A stretch of DNA of 64,000 nucleotides from Vigna angularis (taxonomy: Eukaryota; Streptophyta; Magnoliopsida; Fabales; Fabaceae): assembly GCF_016808095.1 (NCBI RefSeq), contig NC_068970.1, positions 40,211,630 to 40,275,629 of the forward strand, written 5' to 3'. Made by a program: the position numbers and the translations under genes. Below, in pieces: positions 11,088-23,999 of this stretch (the stretch's first letter is position 1; each line of letters begins with the position of its first letter). The notes beneath the pieces are model-generated. The model was given only the letters and a program-made list of their open reading frames with translations. It was not told where the DNA came from and made no database searches.

Positions 11088-12051
11088 CTTTGTTTTTAAA
11101 AGTTTTCTTAATCAAAAGGGTTCAAAACTTTCACTTAGACAAGTCCCAGGTAAGAGAGGTGAGCTAAAGAGCTGCTTAAGTACCAAGTCTTGCCTTGCCA
11201 GAAATGTCTTAGGCTACTAACTAATTACCCCTTAAACTAAAATCACCTTTAGAAACAAAGTACACAACTCAAACAATTAATCACAATTAAAAGACTAGAC
11301 TCTCGGACTCTAATGTGATAAGGCTTAGAGTTTAATCCCTTTTAGCCTAAATCACTCCTAAACGTGAACACAAAAATCAAATAAACAAAAAAACACTAAA
11401 GAAACCAGCGGACTCTAATGACCCCTACGAGCTACACAAATCAAGTTAATATTAAATTCTACTCCTATGGTGAAGCTTGTAGCTTTGGCTAACAAGACAC
11501 ATTCACCTATCTAGCTATGCTAAAATTAAAGCAAGTTAAAGTTGCCAAGAGTTTGAAAGAGCACCAAGGACTCTTCCAAAGAACTTGGACTTTATAAAAG
11601 GCCCTTTTACAAAACAAAAGTTAAAACCAACAGTGGGCTAAGACAAGCCCATTACAAATCAGATGAATCAAACAAATACAGAGAAAATAAAAAAATCAAA
11701 ACCATGATGCGGTCCTAGACCACTTCTTCATCTTGCACGAAATCTTCCAGAGGCCAAATATTCCTTTCAATTCTCGGCCTAAATCAAGAAACTAGCTTGT
11801 CCAATCCTGCAATCACACATGCACAAAACTGCTATGAGTATTCACTTGGTTAAAACAGATTGCAAAAGAGGATATAGGGCAGTAAGAACTTCCCTTTCTC
11901 TTGGCTGCACAAGCTTTCCAAGCTTTCCACTAAGAATCTGCTTAGGTTTTTGTCTTCTCAGTAAATTTCTGCTCAAGCTAAACTCTCAAGTATCAGCTCT
12001 GCACACACCAAAATCAAACCACATCATATTCGCGTATTTAGTTAAACATTT
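11088..12051 (-). other. Family B 5' leader, truncated copy
   Basis: Non-coding sequence between the B gag start and the inserted Tekay LTR. It matches the B3 leader (33925 onward) up to CTAAGAATCTGCT, then lacks about 370 bp present in B3 (34790-35150), resumes, and ends at about 12020-12050 where a Tekay-type LTR starts. The missing piece is bounded by a short TGCT/GCTTAGG repeat. No gene is seen. Confidence 0.7.
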
Positions 12052-14521
12052 TGTAACATCCCAAAATACAGTAATCACCATATAATAGAATTAATTACAT
12101 TTAACAGTAAAACAATGCAGTCTTTACACTAAAATTAGAGTTCATAAACCAAAAGGCTAATTACAGAATTCCATACAGTAATTCAAAAATAATAGAAGTT
12201 CGGGACGAACGGTTTTACAAAGACAAATAACCGAACGTTCAAAAACTACAAAGATAACATCTAAAATTAAACGAACGCTCTAGGGCTCGGCTTTGACTTC
12301 CACGTCTACCAGGTTTTCTTCTTCAATAACGTCTTCTAGCAATGCCTCTCCTTCTGCTCACATCCACACGGATGATCATTGCAATGACAGGACGAACGTA
12401 CAAGTACGAGACAACACAAGGAAAAACGAAGGGTAAGCTTATGTAATTTAATTCATACATCAACATTTAAATTATACATTTCAAACAACACACAAGCATA
12501 TAGTTCAACATGTATAATCATACTAAATCTATCACTAGACGGACCGTCCGGACTGTATGAATCTGTGTAGCTACAGGCGTTCTTGCACCCAAGTGATGTA
12601 GTAACTGGGATACACTCAACAGCTGCCACTCGAGGTTAGCCCTATCCAAAGTACCCCTAAGGACTAGGACTTCCTGCCGTTCCCACACATGACCTACCCC
12701 CTCTACGTGAGGACGAGTACTCACGGAACATCAGGATGAACTGCCAGCATTAGCATAACCACAATCATACTTTACCAATTCCAATATTCAATACATGAGT
12801 CGTTCTTCCCTGGAACGCTCGTTCAAATTCCATAATCGTATATTCATTCCATATAATGTTCACCCTTTATAATCCTTTACTTTATTATTATTATACTCAT
12901 TAGTTACCTGGTCATAAAATAACAAACGTCCAGCCCTCTAAAGGATGAGGACGAACGATAAGAATTTTACCAATGATTTTCCTGTTCAGAATAGAATAAG
13001 ACTAAGAGAAGTACTTGTAGATAAAAGGGACCAAATAAACTAAGGAAATTTGTGACGAACGTTAATTTCCACGTGAGTCAGTTAAATGAACTAACTCGTT
13101 TGAGCTCACACTGGTACTTAAAGAATAATTCCATTATGGAGATTTTAGATCGGATCCAATGTAAGGAGAAGAACCAAGAATGTTGAGAGCTATCTTTGGA
13201 GTAATTCACATACGGAAGTCCGATGCCAGTAAATGACCGAACATGGGTAAAAGGGAAATATTATTATAGTTGAACGAACATTATTTTATCAAGGTTGATT
13301 ATACGATAGTACGAGCACTTGGTATAATACCGAGCACTATTTAGGACGAACGCTAGGTATAGGACCGAGCGCTATTTATTACGAACGCTAGGTGTAAGAC
13401 CGAGCGTTACTTATTACGAACGCTAGGTATAAGACCGAGCGCTACTTATTCTAAAGTACGAGGGTATGAAGATATTATTATTTTATTTCAGATACTCGGA
13501 TACCACTAGTCTGAGCCGAACGCTCAAACATAGCATTTCAGAAGGACGCTCGTTCTCAACCAGAATTCTTTCCGAATGAAAGAATTTCATTTTAAACTGT
13601 TTACTAGAAAATCGAACGGTAGAGGACCGTTCGATTACGAACGTACATTATCATAGTGGGAATTTCATATTTCAAATTTTCATCTATTTCTAACTCAGGA
13701 TTCAATATATCAGTTCATACTTTATAAATTCATATCAAATATCGATTTACATATTTTAGAATTCACATTATTCATTCATACTTCAAAGTGATAAATCATA
13801 TTCACATTCTTAAATATCAACATCATCATACAGGTCAACCAACATACACCATATTCGTTCAATCAAACAACGATCGTTCACACAAAACACAAAATATGAA
13901 TTAAATCAAATAAGCTTCCCTTACCCAGATTCGTGACTGAAACGTTCTATATGCAAGGTTTTGGTTCGTCCGCTTACAGCTTTCTATCCACACGATCACT
14001 TAACAATTCCAACTTAATCTAAACACATGAAAATCGAAATACTTAGACTATACCCTTGCATGCAGCCAAAACTTGGTTTTGCATGAAACCTAAGAACGAA
14101 CAGCTAAGGGAAGAAACTTACCAGCTTCAGATTCTGAAACTGTTCGGTCCAAATTGAAACTCATGACCCAGGGAACGATCCTACGGTTTCTGAATGTTGA
14201 TCGGAGAAAAGAGTAGTGAGTTACAATAGAGAGAAGATGGAAGCTTTCTAGAGAGAAGGATGAGAAAATGAAAGGTCAGGTTTCAGGAGGAAGAAGGGTG
14301 CTTACAGAGAGTGGGAAGAAGTGTTTCAGAAAAATCATTTTTCTTTCCCAGGCAAAACGAACGCGTACTCTCATACGGACACCTGTCTTCCACTACTGAT
14401 TTTCGAACGTTCCATTCTTGACACCTGACGTCAGTGTGCAGAGTTTGGGAGTGCGTTTTAAATGGTCTGAGCAGGGTTTTAGTGCATTAATTTTGATTTG
14501 ACAGGTGGATTATGGTGTTCA
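12052..14521 (-). mobile_element. Tekay-type LTR 1 (minus), split by a family B insertion
   Basis: Begins TGTAACATCCCAAAATACAG like the other LTRs here and runs to GTTCA at 14521. Its last 17 bp, ending CCAAGGTCTTACA, lie at 32183-32199 beyond the nested insertions, giving about 2487 bp. GTTCA is repeated at 14517-14521 and 32178-32182, so family B inserted into this LTR. The left flank (ACATT) and right flank (GCAGG) do not match, so its own target duplication is lost. Confidence 0.85.
13311..13450. repeat. 35-bp minisatellite in Tekay LTR 1, 4 units
   Basis: Four perfect-length 35-bp units (13311, 13346, 13381, 13416) with core ACGAACGCTAGGTATAAGAC and CGAGCGCTACTTATT. The same array occurs in the other Tekay LTRs with 3 to 6 units. 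Confidence 0.92.
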
Positions 14522-14735
14522 TGATGGACGAACGCCCGAGAAGCTGACGACCGAAGCTGTGCGAGCTCGATTCGGACTCCTCGAAGCTTCGTCCAGAGAG
14601 ATGACTGATAACAGTTGAAAAACTGTTATTTTCATGCTTAAAATTGATACTAAAAGCAACCTTTAGACTTAGAAACTAGCTTGAAATCATACTTTTATCC
14701 ATATTTTCAGAAATAAGAGAGCTGGACAGGTTTAT

Positions 14736-15472
14736 TGATGGAAAACCATCAAGAAATCACATTGGACCTCTTACTAGAGCAATGGCTAGGAAGATTCAAG
14801 AAGAAGAAGGATCATCTAACATTTTACTTCTATGGAAGGTTACTTATAAAAATCCTTCTTCTCTTAACTAAAGCACTTATATTTTGTTTTGTAGGAATTA
14901 ATAAATCTTGGAGAATATGATTGAGCCATCCAAGAAAGAACCAAGCAAAGGAGCCAAAAAGCAAAGGAGGTGCTTACGGCATGCACCAGCATTTTCCACG
15001 TGAATGTTGGCTGATTTGGAAGGAAGCACACACCTTGCTGGATGAGCTGGAATGAGGCATGGATTTTGCTTGATCAAAATCTGAATAATTTGAATTTTAG
15101 GAGGGAATTACAAACAGAATTTAGGCTCCTCTTCACCTATAAATAAGAGGGCCTTTTCTTTGTATTGGGTTACTTTTGAGCTTAGTAAATTGCTGCTGAA
15201 ATTCACTGCCAGCCCTATTGCTCTTGAGTCATTTAATTCTCTCTACTTTCTCTTCCCTTTCCTCTAGCTTCCTTCCATTGTAGGAAGGCCTTCTGAGCTG
15301 TGAGGTTCCCACACATACTCATTCCATTCAAATACACCAACCATCAATTAATCTCACTCAATTTCCGCTGCATCCACACTGTTGTTTTCCATCCACTGCA
15401 CCAATACTGTTCTCTGGTTTTGAAGCTTTATCTGTAAGGTCCGGTCATTCAAGCATGGATAAGCTTCCATCA
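14736..15472 (+). mobile_element. CRM-like 5' LTR
   Basis: 737 bp with 8-bp terminal inverted repeat TGATGGAA/TTCCATCA. It holds a TATA box at 15138. Its first part is the DNA copy of the end of the pol frame, because the ORF runs into the 3' LTR. Confidence 0.95.
15138..15145 (+). promoter_or_regulatory. TATA box of the CRM-like LTR
   Basis: TATAAATA about 335 bp before the LTR end, followed by AGAGGGCC; duplicated at about 22434 in the 3' LTR. This is the likely element promoter. Confidence 0.7.
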
Positions 15473-15474
15473 AG

Positions 15475-15487
15475 TGGTATCCAGAGC
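15475..15487 (+). other. Primer-binding site of CRM-like element
   Basis: TGGTATCCAGAGC, two bases (AG) after the LTR. Relative to the usual iMet site TGGTATCAGAGC it has one extra base. Family B shows the same one-base expansion (TGGTATTCAGAGC) and the same AG spacer. Confidence 0.8.
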
Positions 15488-17592
15488 TTAGGTTCTCCAC
15501 GCACCAAGGAGCTAAGCATTTCTTCTCATTCTGCAATTTAATTCTGCTGAATTCCATCTCTGTTTCTGTTTTCTGTTTCTGTTTTCTGTTTCTGTTTTCT
15601 ATTTCTGTTTCAGTTTTAATTCTGCTTCTGTAATTCTGTTCCAGCCTTTAATTCTGTGTTCTTACAGTGCCTTATGTCCATCTTTCATTTTAAACGGTGA
15701 ATTTTATTTGTTTGAGTCATTTCTTACAGTTTTAGTGCTTTTCACCGTGCTAAGTTTCCTTGAATTGTCTAATCTGAGTTTGGTCATGCTAAGCATATTA
15801 AATCTAGCTTAGATCTGTGTTTTTACACTTCTTAGAGTCATTTCCTTTGCTGTCCAGTTTTTGATTCCATGAAAAGCTAAATTTGGTTGGTTCCTTGATG
15901 GTTTTTGCTGCATAATTTGGCCATAGCAAGGGTGATTTTCGAATCCTGCTATTTCTGTGTGTTTGGACAGTTTGAACAAGTCTAAATGGATGATTAAAAG
16001 TTGCTAATACTGTTCATTTGGTCAAAATTGAAGTTATATGCAGATTGGATACTTAAACCATCAATTTTGAGTTAAAATTGGAAGTGGACCAGTGAATTTG
16101 AGTAGTAAGCATTATTTCAGCTGTTTAAGAGTTTAAACATGTTTAATATCATGAATAAAAGTTGTTTGAACATTCATCCAAGCTGCTGAAACACTGCTAC
16201 TCATTTTGGGTTCCAAAACCACCATTTTAGTTCATTTTTCTGGTGCAGTTTCTGTTTTTTTTTTCAGCCACTGTTTTGGTAATTTTAGTGTAAAATTCAT
16301 TGCTGGATTGTGAAAAAGCTGGTTCAATGTTTAAAAATGAAAATACATGATCAAAAGAAGAAGTATCAAGTGTTAAAAAGCTGTTAGAACCAACCAATCC
16401 AGATTACAGGCCCTGAAAAATCAAAAACACAAAATCTGAAATTCATTGGGGCATTTTATCAAACACTTCTGAAAATTATCAAACAGTTTGCATTTGGAAT
16501 AATTTCTAAACTGTGCTTGTGTTTTTCTTGCTTTCTTCATCCATTCTAGTGCCTTTGATAAGTTCATCTTGTGTGCCTACTTTCATTTGTGTGTTGTCCA
16601 ATTGTTTGTGTCTATTTTTTGGCATCTAAAGTGTTCAATACAACAGTCTATACTGGTGCAGTGTGCAGAAATTTGGTGCAGATTTTTAATCTGTTTGGTG
16701 TGTTTTTGCTGAGTTTTGGAGTGTATGTGCAAGCTGTTTGGGGCATCTAGTACCAGAATTCTTCTCCTACTTTGGTAGCCTCCTAGGAAGTGGTTTGAGC
16801 ATTGAAAGTGGAGCAAGAAGGAAGACTCAACAGCAGCCCAAACACCACTGTCCAGTAGCTGAAAAATTCTGTTACAGCAGCATTTCAAACCTGGAAAAAG
16901 AGCAACTCACACCTTCATTTTGAGTAGCTTTCTGCAGCAGCAAGAAGACAAAGCTCACATTATTTCTAGGCCTCATTTCAAGTTTATTTACACCAAATAT
17001 CACGGAATTTGCTGTTTGAAATTGTATTTTTTTTTCTTTGCTGTTTTTGAGCCAAGTGAATTGGAAAAATGCTCTTGAAGTAATTCCAAGTTCACAATTG
17101 AACATTGTAATAGTCCAATTTCGTTTCTTAGTGTGGAAGTGTGTCAAGGGGCTCCAAGTGTCACTTGCACTTTCACTTAGGGCCGTCTAACATTTACATT
17201 CTTGCATCTTTATTGCTTTCTTTAATTTCTTGCTTAATCTTTTTGTTTGTTTTTAAGTCTCCGTGGTATATAGGATTGCATAGCATTTAGTCAACCTTTC
17301 TTTGGTTTAGGTTCATTTCATAACATTTGAAAAGAATTTGAAGAATTTCTACTTAGAAACTAAGGTAAAGGATAACTCTAAGGAAACTCTGGCTAAGGAA
17401 GAACTTGGTTTCTAAGCTTGTCCATTTGTGACTCACCTCTTCTTCCTGGGAGCTACTTAGAAACATCTTTTGCCTCTAGAATCTCTTTAGAAATTTTTCA
17501 CCAAAAACAAAGAAAGCTTGTGAAAATCTTTTCACTCATTACTTGTCAAATATTTTGAAAACTTTGTGAAAACCTTTGTTTCTTTGACAAGA
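15488..17592 (+). other. CRM-like 5' leader (non-coding, 2.1 kb)
   Basis: T-rich untranslated leader between primer site and gag. It includes a short TTTCTGTTTTCTG tandem tract at about 15563-15615. No frame over about 100 codons looks real. Its minus strand has incidental frames near 16.6 and 16.9 kb. Confidence 0.75.
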
Positions 17593-20500
17593 ATGAGTCA
17601 ATCAAGTGTGCAAGGAAGTTTGAAACCCAATAGTGAAATGTCTTTAAGGGAAGAATTTGAGCAAAGATTTGAACAAAGGGATAAAGAGATTAGTGAGCTC
17701 AAAGATATGATTAGTCAACTTTTGATTAATCAAGATAAAAAGAAAGAGAGGTCTTCCCATAGGAGAAGAGAAGAATCATCATCTTCTCCAAGTGAAATTG
17801 AGCAAAATAGTAGTCATCACAATGATGACCACTACCAAATGCCTCCTAGAAGACAACATAGAGTTAGAGAGCATTACCCAAGAGAGCCTAAGATTGATCT
17901 TCCTTCCTTCCATGGAAAAGATGATGTAGAAGAATACCTAGAGTGGGAAATGAAAGTTGAGCAATTGTTTGAGTGCCACCAAATAGATGATGAAAGGAGA
18001 GTCACCATGGCTTCTCTAAGCTTTCAAGGTTATGCCTTAATTTGGTGGACAACCTTAGTCAAGGACCATAGGCTAAGACACTTACCTCCCATTAGGTATT
18101 GGAATGAAATGAGAGCTGCCTTGAGGAGGAGGCATGTACCAGCCTACTATGATAGGGAGATAATGGATAAACTCCATAAACTCCAACAAAGGAATATGAG
18201 TGTTGAGGAATATAGACAAAAAATGGAGTTACTCATGTTGAGAGCTGGGATAAGAGAAGAACCTAGGATAACAATAGCTAGGTTTCAAAGTGGACTTAAC
18301 TATGACATAAGAGATAGGGTTGAACTTATACCATACAATGATCTCAATGAGTTAATCCAACTTTGTGTGAGGGTTGAGCAACAACTAAAGAGGAAAAGCT
18401 CCACCAAGAAAGATTACCCTCATAGTTCTTACCATAAGAAAGAGTATAAGAGGGAGGGTAGTCAAACCAAGCCAAGATATGAAGACAGAGAGAGAGAGAG
18501 AGGAAAAGAAAAAGTTAAAGAACCTTCAAGAGATCATAAGAGTAAGGAGACTAAGTGCTTTAGATGTGGGGAAAAAGGGCACTATGCATCTGAGTGCCGC
18601 AATAGAAAGTCAACTTACATCCTTGAGCATGAGAGTGAAAGTGAGGGTTCTTCATATAGTGAGTCTGAGACATCCACTTCTGAAGAAGAAGAAGCTTTAC
18701 CTTGTGATGGTGACTTACTTATGGTAAGGAGACTCTTGGAAAGTAAACATGTAGAATTAGAACAGTCACAAAGAGAGAACCTATTCCACACAAGATGCAA
18801 AGTTTTAGAAAAGACATGTTCAATGATAGTGGATAGTGGCTCTTGTTGCAACTGTTGTAGTTCTAGAATGGTAGAGAAGCTTGGCTTAACAACTACTCCT
18901 CATCCTAAACCTTACAAACTTCAATGGATCAAAGAGGATGATGGAATAGTAGTTAAAGAACAAGTAAGTGTACCTATTTCCATTGGCAAATATGAAGATC
19001 AAATTGTTTGTGATATAGTACCAATGGAAGCTGGGCACATATTACTTGGAAGACCTTGGCAATATGATAAACAAGCTTTACATGATGGAGTCACCAACAA
19101 AATCACCATTCAACACAAGGGAAAGAAAATTATTTTGTGTCCTCTTACACCTTCACAAGTAAGAGAGGACCAAATAATTCTTAAGAAGAAGTTGGATGGA
19201 GAAAAGAAAAAAGAAAATAAGAAAGAAAGAAAGAATTTGGTAACCCATGCCTCAGTCCATGAAGTTGTCCAACCTCAAACCTTGAATATTTCCAAAAATC
19301 TTTTTCTTGGACAACCTCATTTCCTTCTTTATTGCAAAGAGGCATTTGTTTCAATCACTCATGAACTTGGTTCTCTACCAAAGGGGTTGCAAAAACTTTT
19401 AAAGGAATTTGATGATATATTTCCCAAAGAGGTACCAAGTGGATTACCACCTTTAAGGGGAATAGAACATCAAATAGATTTGGTGCCTGGGGCAAGCCTA
19501 CCCAATAGGCCAGCCTATAGAACCAACCCTATGGAAACAAAAGAAATAGAGAAACAAGTTAATGACTTGTTGAACAAAGGGTGGATCCAAAAGAGTTTAA
19601 GTCCCTGTGCTGTGCCTGTGTTGTTGGTCCCTAAAAAGGATGGGTCTTGGAGAATGTGTACAGATTGTAGGGCCATCAACAACATAACTGTCAAGTATAG
19701 GCATCCCATTCCTAGGCTAGATGACATGTTGGATGAATTACATGGAGCAAATCTCTTCACCAAAATTGATCTTAAAAGTGGATACCATCAAATAAGAATT
19801 CATGAAGGAGATGAATGGAAAACTGCTTTCAAGACCAAGTTCGGTTTGTATGAATGGTTAGTCATGCCCTTTGGCTTGACCAATGCTCCAAGTACATTCA
19901 TGAGATTAATGAATCATGTGCTTAGGGAATGCATAGGCAGATTTGTAGTGGTCTACTTTGATGATATCTTAATCTATAGTCAAGGCCTTCAAGAACATCT
20001 TAACCATGTCAGAAAAGTCTTGCTTCTTCTTAGAGAACATCATCTCTTTGCCAACTTTGACAAATGTACTTTTTGTCAAGAAAGTGTGATTTTCCTTGGA
20101 TTCAAAGTGGGAAAAGAAGGTGTACATGTTGATCCAGAGAAGATCAAGGCTATACAAGAATGGCCAACCCCTAAAAATGTAGGAGATGTGAGAAGTTTTC
20201 ATGGGTTAGCAAGTTTTTATAGGAGATTTGTGAAAGATTTCTCCACCATAGCTGCTCCTTTAAATGAGCTAGTCAAGAAAGATATGCCTTTTATTTGGGG
20301 TGATAAGCAAGAGTTGTCTTTTGAGACTTTGAAACACAAGTTAACACATGCACCTATTCTAGTTTTGCCTGATTTTTCCAAAGCCTTTGAACTAGAATGT
20401 GATGCATCTGGGGTAGGAATAGGAGCTGTTTTAATACAAGGAGGACATCCCATAGCTTACTTTAGTGAAAAACTTAGGGGGCCTACCTTAAACTATCCTA

Positions 20501-22167
20501 CCTATGACAAAGAGTTGTATGCCCTCATTAGAGCTTTAAAAACTTGGGAGCATTACTTGGTAACTAGAGAATTCATCATACACACTGACCATGAATCTCT
20601 CAAGTACATTAAAGGGCAAGCAAAGCTAAACAAAAGACATGCAAAGTGGGTGGAATATCTTGAGCAATTTCCCTATGTCATCAAACACAAAAAGGGAAGT
20701 ACTAATGTTGTTGCGGATGCTTTATCTAGAAGACATGCATTATTAGTAACCCTAGGATCCCAAATATTAGGATTTGATGACATAAAAGAGTTATATGAAA
20801 ATGATGAAACATTTGCATCCACTTATTCATCATGTCTTAAGAAGCCTTTTGATGGATTCTATCTTTCTGAGGGGTATCTTTTTAATAAAGGAAAACTTTG
20901 TATACCCCAAGGATCCATTAGAAAACTTCTTATCAAAGAGAGTCATGGAGGAGGACTCATGGGCCATCATGGAGTTGATAAAACTCTAAACATTTTGAAA
21001 AGTAAATTTTATTGGCCACACATGAGAATAGATGTTCAAAGACATTGTTCTAAATGTATAGCTTGTTTACAAGCTAAGTCCAAAATTATGCCTCATGGAC
21101 TCTATACACCTCTTCCTATAGCTAATACCCCTTGGGAGGACATAAGCATGGACTTTGTCTTAGGATTGCCAAGAACTCAAAGGGGGTATGATTCTATATT
21201 TGTGGTAGTAGATCGTTTTAGTAAAATGGCTCATTTTATACCCTGCCACAAAGTAGATGATGCTAGCTATATCTCTAGACTCTTCTTTAAAGAAATAGTG
21301 AGATTGCATGGCTTACCCAAAACTATAGTGTCTGATAGAGATGTGAAGTTTCTAAGCCATTTTTGGAAAACTTTATGGGAAAAGCTTGGAACTAAACTTC
21401 TATTTTCTACTACATGTCACCCACAAACTGATGGGCAAACTGAAGTAGTAAATAGATCTTTATCTACATTATTAAGGGTAATATTAAGAGGAAATAACAA
21501 ATCTTGGGATGAACATCTACCTCATATTGAATTTGCTTATAATAGAGTAGTCCACAAGACTACTAATCTTTCTCCTTTTGAGGTTGTTTATGGTTTTAAC
21601 CCTATCACACCTCTTGATTTACTACCTCTTCCAGAATCATCTTCTTTTCTTCATAAAGAAGGTGCTTCTAAAGCGAAGTTTATCAAGAAGTTACATGAGA
21701 AAGTTAAAATCCAAATTGAAAAACAAACTCAAAAATATGTAGAATACAACAACAAAGGGAGAAAGAAAATAGTTTTTGAAAAAGGAGACCTAGTTTGGCT
21801 TCATTTGAGAAAGGAAAGATTTCCCTCTCAAAGGAAATCCAAACTTAGTCCAAGAGGAGATGGTCCATTCAAGGTGGTCAAAAAGATAAATGATAATGCA
21901 TACATATTAGACCTTCCTGAAAGTTATGGTGTCAGTCCTACTTTTAACATCTGCGATTTAATTCCTTTCACAGGAGATGATCAACAGGATGAAGCAGATC
22001 TGAGGACAGATCTTTTACAAGAGGGAGGGTCTGATGGAAAACCATTAAGAAATCACATTGGACCTCTTACTAGAGCAATGGCTAGGAAGATTCAAGAAGA
22101 AGAAGGATCATCTAACATTTTACTTCTATGGAAGGTTACTTATAAAAATCCTTCTTCTCTTAACTAA
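17593..22167 (+). CDS. gag-pol: CRM-like gag-pol polyprotein (1524 aa)
   Basis: One uninterrupted frame. I take ATG at 17593 (MSQSSVQG) as the start; the frame extends 9 codons upstream only through a GTG. Order: gag core (residues about 120-290), CCHC knuckle [14 protein letters not shown] (about 322-335), protease with VDSGS (D414), reverse transcriptase with YFDD (788), RNase H ([10 protein letters not shown], 937), integrase HHCC zinc finger (about 1115-1160) and DDE core D1187, D1248, E1284 with the expected D-35-E spacing. After the integrase comes a [19 protein letters not shown] module and an acidic tail. The last 136 nt (22032-22167) lie inside the 3' LTR, so the C-terminus ([15 protein letters not shown]) is LTR-encoded. 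No catalytic residue appears lost. Products would act in cytoplasmic particles (capsid, RT) and the nucleus (integrase). Confidence 0.95.
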   Translation: MSQSSVQGSLKPNSEMSLREEFEQRFEQRDKEISELKDMISQLLINQDKKKERSSHRRREESSSSPSEIEQNSSHHNDDHYQMPPRRQHRVREHYPREPKIDLPSFHGKDDVEEYLEWEMKVEQLFECHQIDDERRVTMASLSFQGYALIWWTTLVKDHRLRHLPPIRYWNEMRAALRRRHVPAYYDREIMDKLHKLQQRNMSVEEYRQKMELLMLRAGIREEPRITIARFQSGLNYDIRDRVELIPYNDLNELIQLCVRVEQQLKRKSSTKKDYPHSSYHKKEYKREGSQTKPRYEDRERERGKEKVKEPSRDHKSKETKCFRCGEKGHYASECRNRKSTYILEHESESEGSSYSESETSTSEEEEALPCDGDLLMVRRLLESKHVELEQSQRENLFHTRCKVLEKTCSMIVDSGSCCNCCSSRMVEKLGLTTTPHPKPYKLQWIKEDDGIVVKEQVSVPISIGKYEDQIVCDIVPMEAGHILLGRPWQYDKQALHDGVTNKITIQHKGKKIILCPLTPSQVREDQIILKKKLDGEKKKENKKERKNLVTHASVHEVVQPQTLNISKNLFLGQPHFLLYCKEAFVSITHELGSLPKGLQKLLKEFDDIFPKEVPSGLPPLRGIEHQIDLVPGASLPNRPAYRTNPMETKEIEKQVNDLLNKGWIQKSLSPCAVPVLLVPKKDGSWRMCTDCRAINNITVKYRHPIPRLDDMLDELHGANLFTKIDLKSGYHQIRIHEGDEWKTAFKTKFGLYEWLVMPFGLTNAPSTFMRLMNHVLRECIGRFVVVYFDDILIYSQGLQEHLNHVRKVLLLLREHHLFANFDKCTFCQESVIFLGFKVGKEGVHVDPEKIKAIQEWPTPKNVGDVRSFHGLASFYRRFVKDFSTIAAPLNELVKKDMPFIWGDKQELSFETLKHKLTHAPILVLPDFSKAFELECDASGVGIGAVLIQGGHPIAYFSEKLRGPTLNYPTYDKELYALIRALKTWEHYLVTREFIIHTDHESLKYIKGQAKLNKRHAKWVEYLEQFPYVIKHKKGSTNVVADALSRRHALLVTLGSQILGFDDIKELYENDETFASTYSSCLKKPFDGFYLSEGYLFNKGKLCIPQGSIRKLLIKESHGGGLMGHHGVDKTLNILKSKFYWPHMRIDVQRHCSKCIACLQAKSKIMPHGLYTPLPIANTPWEDISMDFVLGLPRTQRGYDSIFVVVDRFSKMAHFIPCHKVDDASYISRLFFKEIVRLHGLPKTIVSDRDVKFLSHFWKTLWEKLGTKLLFSTTCHPQTDGQTEVVNRSLSTLLRVILRGNNKSWDEHLPHIEFAYNRVVHKTTNLSPFEVVYGFNPITPLDLLPLPESSSFLHKEGASKAKFIKKLHEKVKIQIEKQTQKYVEYNNKGRKKIVFEKGDLVWLHLRKERFPSQRKSKLSPRGDGPFKVVKKINDNAYILDLPESYGVSPTFNICDLIPFTGDDQQDEADLRTDLLQEGGSDGKPLRNHIGPLTRAMARKIQEEEGSSNILLLWKVTYKNPSSLN
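22019..22031 (+). other. Polypurine tract of CRM-like element
   Basis: AAGAGGGAGGGTC directly before the 3' LTR. It lies within the coding frame. Confidence 0.85.
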
Positions 22168-22768
22168 AGCACTTATATTTTGTTTTGTAGGAATTAATAA
22201 ATCTTGGAGAATATGATTGAGCCATCCAAGAAAGAACCAAGCAAAGGAGCCAAAAAGCAAAGGAGGTGCTTACGGCATGCACCAGCATTTTCCACGTGAA
22301 TGTTGGCTGATTTGGAAGGAAGCACACACCTTGCTGGATGAGCTGGAATGAGGCATGGATTTTGCTTGATCAAAATCTGAATAATTTGAATTTTAGGAGG
22401 GAATTACAAACAGAATTTAGGCTCCTCTTCACCTATAAATAAGAGGGCCTTTTCTTTGTATTGGGTTACTTTTGAGCTTAGTAAATTGCTGCTGAAATTC
22501 ACTGCCAGCCCTATTGCTCTTGAGTCATTTAATTCTCTCTACTTTCTCTTCCCTTTCCTCTAGCTTCCTTCCATTGTAGGAAGGCCTTCTGAGCTGTGAG
22601 GTTCCCACACATACTCATTCCATTCAAATACACCAACCATCAATTAATCTCACTCAATTTCCGCTGCATCCACACTGTTGTTTTCCATCCACTGCACCAA
22701 TACTGTTCTCTGGTTTTGAAGCTTTATCTGTAAGGTCCGGTCATTCAAGCATGGATAAGCTTCCATCA
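22032..22768 (+). mobile_element. CRM-like 3' LTR
   Basis: 737 bp, same length and ends as the 5' LTR, followed by the TTTAT duplication. The gag-pol stop (TAA at 22165-22167) is inside it. Confidence 0.95.
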
Positions 22769-22773
22769 TTTAT

Positions 22774-23948
22774 GCTTGATTTCAGTGTTTTTGTGCAGAT
22801 TTTAAGGTGAATTTAGTGAAAGAAGTGAAGAATGAGAGAGAGGGAATCAGAAAAGGAATCAAAGAGTGCAAAAAGAGAAGCCGCAACTGCCGCTCAGCGG
22901 CAGTTTACCGCTGAGCGGCACTCAGAAGCTCACGGGAGGACCGCTGAGGGGCAAAATGGCCGCTGAGGGGAAGAACCGAGCTGACGCACTTACCGCTGAG
23001 CGGTAGTTTACCGCTGAGCGGCACTTTAATGGGCTTGGACCTAAAATTTTGTAATTTACGAATGATATATAAGCCTTAGGGTTTCCTAGGGTTAGGCATC
23101 TTTGGCAGAAACGAGGCAAACACTTTCTCTTCCACCCCTTTGAAGGAGGATCTTGGATGCTCAGGCTACCTCTTCACCTTTTTAGGGTTTATTCTTTCAT
23201 ACTTTCATTGTAATTCATCTAGGTTCACCATGAATATGGTGAACTAAACCTTGTATGTTTGTTGGGGAATCAATGTAATCTCTTGAAGCTCTCATATATG
23301 GAATTTATGCTTGCATCTTAATCTAAGATTTATGCTTTCTTTCATCATTAGTTAGGGTTTTTCCTCTTTGCTTAATGCTTGCATTGTTTAACTCATTCGA
23401 TGCATGATTATTGGTTTTGTCGATACGGGAACGTACGGGGAAGTCTAGATCCGGGGAATTTCTCCCAATATGATATTGGTTGTCGTTAAGCTCCTGCACT
23501 TATGAACTGATCATTAGGAATGCTAGGAATTGTATGAACTCGTGATTGGGGAGAAGCCTTCTAGAAAGGTACTTTAGAGAGTGGCATTAACAATGATGAT
23601 TTGAATGTTGAATTCCTAAAATATATGAGAGTGGATAAGATGAAATTGACCCCCAACAACATATTCATTCATATATTTCATTGAAAGTGTTTATCTTTTG
23701 CTTTTTGCCATTGATCAAAACTTCATGCATACATATTTAATTTTCGTCTTTTGCATATAAGATCTCAATTATTTCGTTTGTAAGTCTTAGCTAATCAACA
23801 AATCACATAACTAAACTAGGCCGTGAGTCCTTTGGGAAGAACGATACTTGGTCCTACCAAGTTTATTACTTGAACGATTCGGTCATACTTGCCGATTGAA
23901 AAACAAGTTTGTGACATCATATTTTGGTGCTCATAAATTTGTCCATCA
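22774..23948 (+). mobile_element. Element A 5' LTR, right part
   Basis: Continuation of A's 5' LTR after the CRM insertion (the left 130 bp are 14606-14735), ending TTTGTCCATCA. A TATATAAG promoter motif lies at 23066. Short frames inside are not genes. Confidence 0.9.
22889..23030. repeat. CCGCTGAGCGG quasi-palindrome cluster in A's LTR
   Basis: CCGCTSAGCGG and the related CCGCTGAGGGG occur about six times in about 140 bp just upstream of the TATA-like motif. The same cluster is at about 29020-29155 in the 3' LTR and, reversed, at about 31600-31750 in the solo LTR. Confidence 0.85.
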
Positions 23949-23954
23949 AGTTTT

Positions 23955-23972
23955 TGGCGCCGCTGCCGGGGA
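23955..23972 (+). other. Primer-binding site of element A
   Basis: TGGCGCCGCTGCCGGGGA, six bases after the LTR end. This is the type usually annotated as tRNA-Asp-like in Athila/Tat lineage elements. Confidence 0.75.
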
Positions 23973-23999
23973 CTCGTGGTTTAACTAGTTAATTTGTGT

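Larger units (their letters stand above)
14736..22768 (+). mobile_element. Intact CRM-like Ty3/gypsy chromovirus, 8033 bp
   Basis: Two 737-bp LTRs (14736-15472, 22032-22768) begin TGATGGAA and end TTCCATCA. TSD TTTAT lies at 14731-14735 and 22769-22773, splitting element A's 5' LTR. I noticed only one LTR difference (C at 14750, T at 22046), which implies a very recent insertion. Primer site, one open gag-pol frame and polypurine tract are all present. Lineage is from RT/RNase H motifs ([32 protein letters not shown]) and the absence of a classical C-terminal chromodomain. CRM elements typically target centromeric chromatin; a centromeric position for this locus is inference only. Confidence 0.92.

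Noticed and set aside
13311..13450. CRISPR-like appearance of the regular 35-bp arrays
   Set aside because: Units are directly abutting with no unique spacers, they sit in eukaryotic LTRs, and there are no cas genes.
14735..14920. 61-codon frame at the start of the CRM 5' LTR
   Set aside because: It is a different reading frame of the LTR segment that encodes the gag-pol C-terminus at 22032-22167.
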